Positions 7,419-14,958 of a stretch of DNA of 16,742 bases are shown one piece after another. The DNA is from Lachnospiraceae bacterium (GTDB taxonomy: Bacteria; Bacillota; Clostridia; Lachnospirales; Lachnospiraceae): the NCBI GenBank assembly GCA_900755865.1, contig CAAEHZ010000544.1:1-16742 (forward strand), in the 5' to 3' direction. Under the pieces are notes generated by a model. The model searched no databases and was not told the DNA's origin. It saw only the letters and a program-made list of their open reading frames with translations. A program made the translations under genes and the position numbers. Position 1 is the stretch's first letter; each line of letters opens with the position of its first letter.

Positions 7419-8363
7419 ATGTTGGAAGCGGAAAAAAAGGTGCAGCAGAGAAGACAGCACAGAAAAAACAAATTAAGAACAATTAAAAGACATTGGCAGC
7501 TATATCTGATTATTCTGTTGCCCCTGATTTATCTGGTGGTTTTTAAGTATATGCCGATAATCGGTTCGCAGATAGCATTCAGGGATTATAACTTCCGGGA
7601 TGGCATCTGGCATAGCCCTTTTGCGGGTTTGAAGTATTTTAAAATGTTTTTTGCATCACCGCAGTTTTCCAGATTGATGATTAACACACTGGGCTTATCT
7701 GCCTATGGAATTATTATAGGTGTTTTTCCACCGATTTTGCTGGCGATTGCCCTGAATTATGTCAGGGTAAGGTGGTTTGGAAAGACAGTCCAGATGGTGA
7801 CTTATATGCCCTATTTTATTTCAACGGTACTGGTTGTGGGAATTTTAACCCAGATTTTGTCCCTGACAGGCCCTGTCAATCATCTGATTCAGGTCTTGGG
7901 CGGGCAGGCCATTCATTTTATGGGAGAACCCAAGCTCTTTAAGACGCTGTATGTATTTTCGGATGTATGGCAGAAAACAGGTTACAATGCAGTTATCTAC
8001 ATTTCAGCGCTGGCAGCGGTGGATCAGGAGCTGCATGAAGCGGCTACGGTGGATGGAGCCAGTATCTGGCAGCGGATTCGCTACATTGATATTCCCAGTA
8101 TTCTGCCGACAGCAGTCATTCTGTTGATTATGTCCTGCGGACATATTCTTACCATCGGTTATGAAAAAGTATTGCTTTTGCAAAACGATTTGAATATGGC
8201 AACCTCGGACATTATCTCTACCTACGTTTACAGAATCGGTCTGAATTCCATGCAGTACAGTTATTCTACTGCTATTGGTATCTTCCAGTCACTGGTATCT
8301 CTGATTCTTCTGGTGATTGTAAATAAAATTTCAGATAAAGTTTCTGAAACCAGTCTTTTTTAG
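7419..8363 (+). CDS. ABC transporter permease, LplB/YteP type
   Basis: This 314-residue inner-membrane permease has a basic cytoplasmic N-terminus (KKVQQRRQHRKNK), a first membrane helix (LYLIILLPLIYLVVF) and further helices consistent with six in total. It carries the binding-protein-dependent EAA loop around residues 205-225 (HEAATVDGASIWQRIRYIDI) that docks the ATPase. The sequence KYMPIIGSQIAFRDYNF after TM1 is typical of LplB-like permeases. I chose the ATG at 7419 because AAAGGAG lies 10 nt upstream; the GTG at 7392 in the same frame has no good ribosome site and lies at the foot of the hairpin. It pairs with the next gene to form the heterodimeric channel; an ATPase of the MsmX kind must come from elsewhere. 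Confidence 0.92.
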   Translation: MLEAEKKVQQRRQHRKNKLRTIKRHWQLYLIILLPLIYLVVFKYMPIIGSQIAFRDYNFRDGIWHSPFAGLKYFKMFFASPQFSRLMINTLGLSAYGIIIGVFPPILLAIALNYVRVRWFGKTVQMVTYMPYFISTVLVVGILTQILSLTGPVNHLIQVLGGQAIHFMGEPKLFKTLYVFSDVWQKTGYNAVIYISALAAVDQELHEAATVDGASIWQRIRYIDIPSILPTAVILLIMSCGHILTIGYEKVLLLQNDLNMATSDIISTYVYRIGLNSMQYSYSTAIGIFQSLVSLILLVIVNKISDKVSETSLF

Positions 8364-8375
8364 GAGGTATACAGA

Positions 8376-9263
8376 ATGAAAAGGAAAGTAACAAGTGCCA
8401 GCAACCGGGCGTTTTACATAGTTAATACAGTATTTTTGCTTCTTTGTTTTTTGGTGATTGCTCTGCCGATTTTAAATGTGATTGCCTCTTCCTTATCTAC
8501 TCCGAGTGCAGTTATCAGAGGTCAGGTTTCCTTCTGGCCGAAGGGCTTTAATATAGATGCTTATAAACAAATTTTTGAAAATAAAAGTCTGATTACGGGC
8601 TATCGGAATTCCATTGTTTATACACTGGTAGGAACCTGTGTAAATATTGTTATGACCATACTGGCGGCTTATCCGCTGTCTGTTAAGGATTTTGTGGGAA
8701 GAAAGTTCTTCACAGCATTGTTTATTTTTGTTATGATATTCTCAGCACCCCTGATTCCGACCTACCTGAATATCAAGAGTCTTGGACTTCTGGACAGTAT
8801 GTGGGCATTGATTCTGCCCGGCGCAATTTCTGTATACAATATGGTAATTGCGAGAACCTATTTCCAGAACAGTATTCCGGGAGAGATGCTGGAGTCTGCC
8901 AGACTGGATGGCTGTGATGACTGGAAGATATTGATAAATATGATACTGCCTCTGTCAAAATCCATAATTGCAGTGCTGGTACTGTATTATGCAGTATCTC
9001 ACTGGAATTCCTACTTTGATGCATTCATTTATCTGTCCAGCGAAAGCAAGTTTACACTTCAGGTTGTCTTGAGAAATATTATGAGTTCTGTGAAGGCGTT
9101 GGAAGAGATGACAACCACTGTGGAACAGAGTGTACGTGCAGCGAATATTGAAGTGCTGAAATATGCGGTTATTGTATTCGGCAGTATTCCGCTGATTGTA
9201 TTATATCCTTTTGTACAGAAGCATTTTGTAAAGGGTGTCATGATTGGCTCTGTAAAGGGTTGA
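8376..9263 (+). CDS. ABC transporter permease, YtcP/AraQ (carbohydrate) type
   Basis: This 295-residue second permease subunit has a short basic N-terminus, TM1 (IVNTVFLLLCFLVIALPILNV), the extracytoplasmic SSLSTPSAV segment typical of this family, and an EAA loop at about residues 170-192 (EMLESARLDGCDDWKILINM). It ends with PFVQKHFVKGVMIGSVKG, the usual conserved C-terminus of YtcP-like permeases. The ribosome site TAGGAGG overlaps the stop of the previous gene, 12 nt away, so the two are co-translated. It forms the channel together with the LplB-like subunit and receives substrate from the lipoprotein encoded upstream. Confidence 0.93.
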   Translation: MKRKVTSASNRAFYIVNTVFLLLCFLVIALPILNVIASSLSTPSAVIRGQVSFWPKGFNIDAYKQIFENKSLITGYRNSIVYTLVGTCVNIVMTILAAYPLSVKDFVGRKFFTALFIFVMIFSAPLIPTYLNIKSLGLLDSMWALILPGAISVYNMVIARTYFQNSIPGEMLESARLDGCDDWKILINMILPLSKSIIAVLVLYYAVSHWNSYFDAFIYLSSESKFTLQVVLRNIMSSVKALEEMTTTVEQSVRAANIEVLKYAVIVFGSIPLIVLYPFVQKHFVKGVMIGSVKG

Positions 9264-9289
9264 TGACTGGTTAGAAGTGGAGGATTAGG

Positions 9290-10609
9290 ATGAACGAATG
9301 GAACAGGAACCCCTTACGGGTCAGTGAAAACAGAAAATATCTGATGGAAGGGGAAGAACCTTTCTTCTGGCTGGGAGATACCGCGTGGCTGATGTTGCAG
9401 AAGCTGGATGAGGAGAGTATGTATACTTATCTGCGGAACCGGAAAGAAAAGGGCTATAATGTAATTCAGACGGTTCTGGTACATACCCTGCCGGGAGTAT
9501 CAGAGAGCGGCTGCTCTCTGGCACCGGGGATTAAGAATGTAACGGAGCCTGCCTACTGGGAGTTTGTGGAGAAGGCGCTGGATATGGCAAAGGAGATGGG
9601 GCTGTATCTGGGACTGCTTCCAGCATGGGGGTCTCTGGTGAAGGACGGGGTATTGAATGAAGAAAATACAGGCAGATATGCGGAGTTCCTGGGCAGCCGT
9701 TTTGAAAAATATCCCAATATTATCTGGATTCTGGGAGGAGATGTCAGAGGGGATGCAGGGGCAGCCGTCTTCAGGGAGGAAGCGGAGATTTTAAAGAAGC
9801 ATAACCCGGAACGGCTTGTGACCTATCATCCTTTTGGAAGAACCTCTTCTTCCTTATGGTTTCATGAAGAAAAATGGCTGGATTTTAATATGTACCAGTC
9901 AGGGCACCGGCGTTACGACCAGGCTTCTCTGGGAGAATGGGATGATAATGCCGGGAAGGAAACCTTCTTCGGAGAGGATAGCTGGAAATATGTGGAGAGG
10001 GACCATGGTTATGACACCATGAAGCCTACTCTGGACGGCGAACCCTCCTATGAGGGGATTCCTCAAGGACTGCATAATCCCAGAAATCCCTACTGGGAGG
10101 AGTGGGATGTGAGAAGATATGCCTACTGGTCTGTTTTTGAAGGTGCAGCAGGGCATACCTATGGCAGCAATGCCATTATGCAGTTTTATACTCCGGCAGA
10201 GGGAAAGGGCGCTTACGGTGTCAGGGAGAGCTGGCAGGATGCCATGCACCATCCCGGTGCTGCCCAGCTGCGGTACTTGAAGGAACTGATGGAGAGTGTA
10301 GACTTTACTAATGGAAAGCCGGAGGATAAGCTGCTGCTTTTCGGGCAGAAGGAGCGGTATCACAGAATCGCTGTATTTGCCGGGGAAGATTATGTTTTCT
10401 GTTATGATTATTCCGGGGATGAATTTTTACTGGATTTGTGGTATTATAAGGATAAGCAGATGGATGCTTACTGGATGAATCCTCAGGATGGTACCTACAG
10501 CTATATTACCACCTTGCAGGGAGTGGAAAAGTGGCTGGCAAGCCCTGTGGCGAGAAAAGACAGGACGAATGACTGGGTGCTGGTGCTGCGGGAAAGAAAA
10601 GAGAACTAG
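9290..10609 (+). CDS. DUF4038/GH140-type glycoside hydrolase (apiosidase-like), cytoplasmic
   Basis: The 439-residue protein has a TIM-barrel DUF4038 domain (about 1-345) followed by a small beta-domain (about 350-439) of the kind annotated as a putative collagen-binding domain. Landmarks are FFWLGDTAWLM (25-35), the strand-end ILGGDVRG (147-154) with D151, and LDGEPSYEGI (248-257) with E251; by family analogy D151 and E251 would be the acid/base and nucleophile. GH140, which has this architecture, includes the apiosidase that removes apiose from rhamnogalacturonan-II. There is no signal peptide, so it acts on imported material, which fits its place 26 nt after the permeases. GGAGG supports the start. 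The catalytic domain family is clear; the apiose specificity is inferred from the family and from the kinase and transketolase genes of the locus. Other DUF4038 members may act on other sugars. Confidence 0.82.
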   Translation: MNEWNRNPLRVSENRKYLMEGEEPFFWLGDTAWLMLQKLDEESMYTYLRNRKEKGYNVIQTVLVHTLPGVSESGCSLAPGIKNVTEPAYWEFVEKALDMAKEMGLYLGLLPAWGSLVKDGVLNEENTGRYAEFLGSRFEKYPNIIWILGGDVRGDAGAAVFREEAEILKKHNPERLVTYHPFGRTSSSLWFHEEKWLDFNMYQSGHRRYDQASLGEWDDNAGKETFFGEDSWKYVERDHGYDTMKPTLDGEPSYEGIPQGLHNPRNPYWEEWDVRRYAYWSVFEGAAGHTYGSNAIMQFYTPAEGKGAYGVRESWQDAMHHPGAAQLRYLKELMESVDFTNGKPEDKLLLFGQKERYHRIAVFAGEDYVFCYDYSGDEFLLDLWYYKDKQMDAYWMNPQDGTYSYITTLQGVEKWLASPVARKDRTNDWVLVLRERKEN

Positions 10610-10678
10610 AGTTCAGAGGCAGGGCGCAAATGCAGAAGGGGCATGCGTAAAAAGCGTGCGCAGAGAGGAAGTAGAAAA

Positions 10679-11458
10679 ATGAGCAGGACAATTGTAGATT
10701 TTCACGTACATCCCTTTGACAATATGGATTACAGTCTGAATATGTATCCTGACGTATATCCGCTGGACGGCGGGGGAATGGAAAAACAGCTTCGGGCAGC
10801 GGGGATTACCCATATTTGCGGAAGCGTTCTCAGCACAAAGTACAAGGTGCAGAATTTCGAGGATCTGAGGAAGCTGAACCGGGAGGCGTTAAGGCTTAAG
10901 GAGAAGTTTGGTGACTTTTATACCCCGGGCTTTCATATCCATCCTGCCTATGTGAAGGAATCCTGCGAGGAAATTGAATTTATGAGGGAAAAGGGCGTCC
11001 GGCTGGTGGGAGAACTGGTACATTATATGCACGGCTGGGGCGATTTTTCAGAAAAGAACTGGATGGAGATTATGGATGTGGCGGAGCAGTATCATATGGT
11101 CTGCTCCTATCATACTCCCTTTGACTATAACATGGACAGGATGCTTTCGGAGCATAAGGGAATTACCTTTGTGGCAGCGCATCCCGGCGACAGACAGAGA
11201 GTGCCGGAGCATATTGAACTGATGAAAAAACATGAAAATCTGTGTCTTGATTTATCCGGAACAGGTTTATTCCGGTATGGTGTGCTGAAATATTTGATTC
11301 GGGAAGTGGGAGCAGACAGAATCCTGTTTGGCACAGATTATCCCATATGCAATCCCAGAATGTATGTGGAAGCTATTTATGGGGAAGAAATCACGGAAGA
11401 AGAGAGAGAACTGGTTTTCCATGGCAATGCGGAGCGGATTCTCGGACAGAAATTTTAA
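10679..11458 (+). CDS. Amidohydrolase-2 family metal-dependent hydrolase
   Basis: This is a 259-residue TIM-barrel hydrolase of the amidohydrolase superfamily (COG2159-like). The metal ligands are visible: the HVH pair (H9, H11), E112 in GELVHYMHGW, H145 in CSYHTPFDY, H168 in AAHPGD, and D220 in LFGTDYP. Members hydrolyse lactones, decarboxylate aromatic acids or cleave amides, so sequence alone does not set the reaction. I chose the ATG at 10679, with AGAGGAAG a few bases upstream, over the ATG at 10643, which would add a very basic 12-residue tail and has no good ribosome site. It is the last gene of the sugar operon and lies before a strong terminator. A role as a lactonase, esterase or other side-group-removing enzyme in the same pathway is possible, but this is a guess. 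Confidence 0.8.
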   Translation: MSRTIVDFHVHPFDNMDYSLNMYPDVYPLDGGGMEKQLRAAGITHICGSVLSTKYKVQNFEDLRKLNREALRLKEKFGDFYTPGFHIHPAYVKESCEEIEFMREKGVRLVGELVHYMHGWGDFSEKNWMEIMDVAEQYHMVCSYHTPFDYNMDRMLSEHKGITFVAAHPGDRQRVPEHIELMKKHENLCLDLSGTGLFRYGVLKYLIREVGADRILFGTDYPICNPRMYVEAIYGEEITEEERELVFHGNAERILGQKF

Positions 11459-11490
11459 AATCGAAATATCGGTAGAGTGTGAATAAAAAA

Positions 11491-11546
11491 CTCCGGGGAA
11501 AACAGACAATGGAGAGCCTCCAAACTGTTATTTCCCGGAGCTTTTT
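11491..11546. terminator. Bidirectional intrinsic terminator with nested stem
   Basis: CTCCGGG (11491-11497) pairs with CCCGGAG (11534-11540). The stem continues inward through GAA/TTT, AACAG/CTGTT and, at the apex, TGGAG-AGC-CTCCA (11510-11522). A T-run (11542-11546) follows on the plus strand, and an A-run (11485-11490) gives a T-run on the minus strand. It sits between the convergent amidohydrolase and prs genes, so it can end both operons. Confidence 0.85.
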
Positions 11547-11563
11547 ATGTTATAACTTGTTCT

Positions 11564-12748
11564 TTATAATTCGCCCTTTTTATATTTTGCAACGATATTC
11601 TGGATTCTCTCATTAGGATTCAGCAAATCACTGATGGAGGAATCGTGGTTCAGCGTATCAATGATATAGGCAATATATTTGCTCAAATCACAGTTGATAT
11701 ACCATTCTCTCTTAAGTAAATCGGGAGTCTGATAAATCAGGTTTGTAGTCAGAACCTTATCGATGATACCATCTTCATAAGCCTTGTCAAATTTATCCAG
11801 ACCGCTTGTAAACAGACCGAAGGTAGCAAAGACGAAAATCTTGTTTGCTTTACGCTCTTTCAGGGCAGCGGCAACTTCCAGAACGCTTTCGCCGGAAGAA
11901 ATCATGTCATCGATGATAATCATGTCTTTTCCCTCTACGCTGGTACCCAGAAATTCATGGGCAACAATCGGGTTACGGCCGTTTACGATTCTGGTGTAAT
12001 CTCTTCTCTTATAGAACATACCCATATCCAGACCGAGAACGTTGGCAATATAGATAGCACGGCTCATACCGCCCTCATCCGGGCTGATAACCATCATGTG
12101 GTCGGAATCAATCTTCAAATCCCTTACATTGCGCAGCAGTCCCTTGATAAACTGATAAGCGGGCTGGATGGTTTCAAAGCCATGCAGAGGAATCGCGTTC
12201 TGTACCCGGGGGTCATGGGCATCAAAGGTGATGATATTGTCAACGCCCATCTGTACAAGCTCCTGCAGGGCAAGAGCGCAGTCCAGAGATTCTCTGGCGG
12301 TTCTCTTATGCTGGCGGCTTTCGTACAGGAAAGGCATGATAACTGTAATTCTTCTTGCTTTTCCCCCCACAGCAGCGATGACACGCTTTAAATCCTGATA
12401 ATGGTCATCCGGTGACATATGGTTTTCATGACCGCTTAAGGAATAGGTTAAGGAGTAGTTACATACATCCACTAACAGGTAAAGGTCTGTACCGCGAACG
12501 GATTCCAGAATCATGCCCTTTGCTTCGCCGGAACCAAACCGGGGAACTTTGGCATTTAATAAATAAGAATCACGCTGGTAGCCGGCAAAAGCGAGGGAAT
12601 CCTTATGTTCACTCTCTCTCTCAGCTCTCCATTTTACAAGATATTGGTCTACTTTCTCACCTAAAGGCTTGCAGCCTTCCAGTGCAATCATTCCCAAAGA
12701 ACCTACAGGAATGGTTTCCAGATTTCTTTTTTCTTCGCGGTTGCCCAT
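11564..12748 (-). CDS. prs: Ribose-phosphate pyrophosphokinase (PRPP synthetase), long form
   Basis: The enzyme makes PRPP from ribose 5-phosphate and ATP for purine, pyrimidine, histidine and NAD synthesis. Family motifs are present: FDAHDP (175-180, metal and ribose-phosphate region), SPDEGGMSRA (222-231) and the PRPP-binding loop DMIIIDDMISSGES (275-288). At 394 residues it is longer than the usual ~315, with an N-terminal extension and a changed flexible loop: MPFLYESRQHKR (138-149) replaces the canonical MPYARQDRK. This long form is common in Lachnospiraceae to my knowledge. AAGGAG supports the ATG at 12748. It lies 18 nt after the helicase-loader gene and is probably co-transcribed with it. 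Loss of normal ADP/phosphate regulation is possible from the loop change but is not shown here. Confidence 0.9.
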   Translation of the reverse strand: MGNREEKRNLETIPVGSLGMIALEGCKPLGEKVDQYLVKWRAERESEHKDSLAFAGYQRDSYLLNAKVPRFGSGEAKGMILESVRGTDLYLLVDVCNYSLTYSLSGHENHMSPDDHYQDLKRVIAAVGGKARRITVIMPFLYESRQHKRTARESLDCALALQELVQMGVDNIITFDAHDPRVQNAIPLHGFETIQPAYQFIKGLLRNVRDLKIDSDHMMVISPDEGGMSRAIYIANVLGLDMGMFYKRRDYTRIVNGRNPIVAHEFLGTSVEGKDMIIIDDMISSGESVLEVAAALKERKANKIFVFATFGLFTSGLDKFDKAYEDGIIDKVLTTNLIYQTPDLLKREWYINCDLSKYIAYIIDTLNHDSSISDLLNPNERIQNIVAKYKKGEL

Positions 12749-12766
12749 GAAAATGTTCTCTCCTTT

Positions 12767-13753
12767 TTAATTTTTAGACGACTGTCGTTTTTTGTAAATA
12801 CGGATATCCGGTCCGGTCAGCTTACATAAGGAAAAGCCTGTGGTAATCCGGGAAAAAATTCTGTCGGAATAGCGGTCCCGCAATTCCTCCAGACTTAAAT
12901 TTGTGGAAATAATAACAGATTTTCTACCCAGTGCCCTTTCGTTCAGACAGGAGAAAAGCTGCGAGGTGACAAAGCTGTTTGTTACCTCTGTTCCCAAATC
13001 ATCAATAATTAAAAGGTCACAGCCATACAAATCTTCATAAAAAGCCTGAAGGGATTCTTTTGCCTTTATATCAAAGGAATAGTATGCGAGAGTATCGAAT
13101 AAGCCTGAGGCGCTGAAATAGATAACGGAACAGCCTGCCTGCAAAAGTTCTCTGGCGATACACCCTGATAGAAAACTTTTTCCGGTTCCTACTGTACCAT
13201 AAAAAAATAAATTGTGGTAGTCCTGTTTGAAGTTTTGTACAAATTTTCGACATAATCCCACGGCGGCTTCAAAATGCTTTAAATCCTCACCCTGATAATA
13301 TTCGTAGGAAAGGGTGGAAAAATTCTCCCGCTCTATCATTTCCTGAATATTTGACTGGGCATAGAGAATTTCCAGTTCCTGCTTGCGGAAACAATGGCAT
13401 TTCGCCTTTGTGCCGTCGGGGGTGGTAATATAGCCGGTATCCTGACAGTCAGGGCAGTCATAGACCGGTTCCAGATAATCAGCGGGAAAACCATGGGCTT
13501 TTAAAAGCTCCAGACGGGCAGCTTTCTGGCGGCTGAGCTTTTCCTTTAAAAGAGGAAGGGCAGTTTCATCTCCCGAAAGCATGCTCCGGGCGGCTGCCGC
13601 TGCCTGAGTGCCGACGGATTCCTCCAGAGCCTGATACTCGGGAATGGTATCGTAAACCTTTTTGCGTCTGGCTTCCAGAAGATAATGGTTGTCATCCCGC
13701 TTCTTTTCATATCCTCTTAAGATGGTTTCATACTGTGAGCTGCTTAATGCCAA
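12767..13753 (-). CDS. dnaI: DnaI/DnaC-type replicative helicase loader (AAA+ ATPase)
   Basis: This 328-residue AAA+ protein loads the replicative DnaB-type helicase onto DNA. A helical N-terminal region is followed by a probable zinc knuckle (C100, C103, C119, C121: CPDC...CHC), then the ATPase: Walker A GTVGTGKS (186-193), Walker B LLIIDDLG (247-254), sensor-1 STN (283-285) and an arginine-finger segment SDRIFSRI (296-303). The start is a TTG at 13753 with GGAGGG 8 nt upstream; no ATG lies nearby in frame, so the TTG is well supported. The gene begins 16 nt after dnaD, its functional partner at the primosome. A transposon IstB-type ATPase is the main alternative, but the zinc motif and the dnaD neighbour argue for the chromosomal loader. 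Confidence 0.87.
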   Translation of the reverse strand: MALSSSQYETILRGYEKKRDDNHYLLEARRKKVYDTIPEYQALEESVGTQAAAAARSMLSGDETALPLLKEKLSRQKAARLELLKAHGFPADYLEPVYDCPDCQDTGYITTPDGTKAKCHCFRKQELEILYAQSNIQEMIERENFSTLSYEYYQGEDLKHFEAAVGLCRKFVQNFKQDYHNLFFYGTVGTGKSFLSGCIARELLQAGCSVIYFSASGLFDTLAYYSFDIKAKESLQAFYEDLYGCDLLIIDDLGTEVTNSFVTSQLFSCLNERALGRKSVIISTNLSLEELRDRYSDRIFSRITTGFSLCKLTGPDIRIYKKRQSSKN

Positions 13754-13769
13754 ATCTGTGCCCTCCGGA

Positions 13770-14831
13770 TTAGTTGCTTAAAAGTTCTTTTTCCAAAGCG
13801 TCAAAATCGTATGTATTCTGAGCAAACTGGTTGAACCGGTTTGTGTAGGTTCTGGAGGCAGTGCTCTGGGTTTTCTTTTTCTGATGGTAGTTTTCATCCA
13901 GCTTTAAGATGTCGGAAGTCTGCTTTACGTTCTGCTCATGCCAGTTTTTCAGCAGCGCATCCGCGTATTTAAAACGATTGCTATTTACGGCAAGAACAGT
14001 GCGGCGGCATGCTTCCAGTATAATGTCTTTGGAAAAGCAGAAATCCACGGTCCATCTGTTGATGAAGCCTATTTCGGCTTCTGTGGGCATATTGCTGCTT
14101 CCCAGAGCCTTTACAATATCGTAAACATCCTTGCTGTACTGCCCACCCTGCTTCTGGGCTTCTTCGGGGGTGGAAATTCCCTGCTCTGCCCAGCTTATGG
14201 CAACCTTTTCAATGTATTTGAAATCCTTTTTGCCCTTTCCCACGCAGTACTGCAGCAGGTAGTCAATTAAATCGTCTGAAAAACGCAGTTCATCCGTGAA
14301 GAAAAGGATGGTTTTGATTTCAGAAGGAGTTAAGGGCTTTCCAATATAGGTTTCTGTAATAAATAAAAGCTGTGCGGTGTTCTCCCTGTTCTTAAACTCC
14401 AGTAACTGTTCAGCAGAATAAACGGGCTTCATAAAAAGGGGAGCCTGAGCTGCTGTGGACACCTGGGGAACAAGGGTAATCTCCCCGGAAGAGGGAACAA
14501 ATTTCCCGGCAGGAGAAGCACTGTGGGAAAGCGCCTCCTCCGGCGTATGCATATGGATGCCCACAAGGGTCTTGTCCTGGTCGAAATCCAGTTCCATCAG
14601 CTGCTGCTTTTCCCAATATTTCAAGGCTCTGATAATGTCCTTTTCTGTATGGTTGAACTTGTCCGCAATATCGGACACACTGGTAGCCTGTTTGGCATTC
14701 ATCATACGGAGCAGATAAAGATAGACCTTTAACTGTGCATCATTGGCATCTTTCATATATTCATCAATAAAAAGATTGGATACAACAGTAGCATTCTCCT
14801 GATTGTCCTTATAAATTGTCAAACGCGCCAT
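13770..14831 (-). CDS. dnaD: DnaD-domain primosome protein
   Basis: The 353-residue protein has an N-terminal winged-helix region (residues about 18-90, NDAQLKVYLYLLRMM...VSDIADKFNHTEKDIIRALKYWEKQQL), a linker, and two DnaD-type helical domains: about 165-245 (LLFITETYIGKPLTPSEIKTILFF on to AISWAEQG) and about 250-325 (FINRWTVDF...ANALLKNWHEQN-like, with YADALLKNWHEQN). Such proteins (DnaD/DnaB of Firmicutes) remodel origin DNA and recruit the helicase loader. The ATG at 14831 has GAAGGAAG upstream; an in-frame ATG at 14861 would add ten residues with no ribosome site. Two DnaD domains and a position directly before dnaI resemble Bacillus dnaB, so the label DnaD or DnaB is partly convention. 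The upstream gap holds a DnaA-box cluster and a candidate promoter. Confidence 0.85.
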   Translation of the reverse strand: MARLTIYKDNQENATVVSNLFIDEYMKDANDAQLKVYLYLLRMMNAKQATSVSDIADKFNHTEKDIIRALKYWEKQQLMELDFDQDKTLVGIHMHTPEEALSHSASPAGKFVPSSGEITLVPQVSTAAQAPLFMKPVYSAEQLLEFKNRENTAQLLFITETYIGKPLTPSEIKTILFFTDELRFSDDLIDYLLQYCVGKGKKDFKYIEKVAISWAEQGISTPEEAQKQGGQYSKDVYDIVKALGSSNMPTEAEIGFINRWTVDFCFSKDIILEACRRTVLAVNSNRFKYADALLKNWHEQNVKQTSDILKLDENYHQKKKTQSTASRTYTNRFNQFAQNTYDFDALEKELLSN

Positions 14832-14883
14832 AAGTAACACTTCCTTCTTATAAATCTGCATGGGAATCCCGCGCAGTAGACCA

Positions 14884-14919
14884 AGTATAGCATATGGATT
14901 TTGAAAAAGAAATAGTCAA
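14884..14919 (-). promoter_or_regulatory. Candidate dnaD promoter (extended -10)
   Basis: On the minus strand TGCTATACT (14884-14892) is a good extended -10 element. A TTGACT at 14914-14919 is a fair -35 hexamer, but its 24-nt spacing to TATACT is too long (19 nt to an overlapping TATGCT). An extended -10 can work without a proper -35. It lies about 50 nt before the dnaD start and downstream of the murC terminator and most of the DnaA boxes. Confidence 0.5.
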
Positions 14920-14958
14920 TTTCCCGAAAGAAAAGGGGTGCCGGAAAAGCCTGTAAAA

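Noticed and set aside
10641..10659. Small hairpin GCATGC/GCGTGC before the amidohydrolase gene
   Set aside because: Only six pairs including a G-T wobble, no T-tract; too weak to call a regulatory structure.
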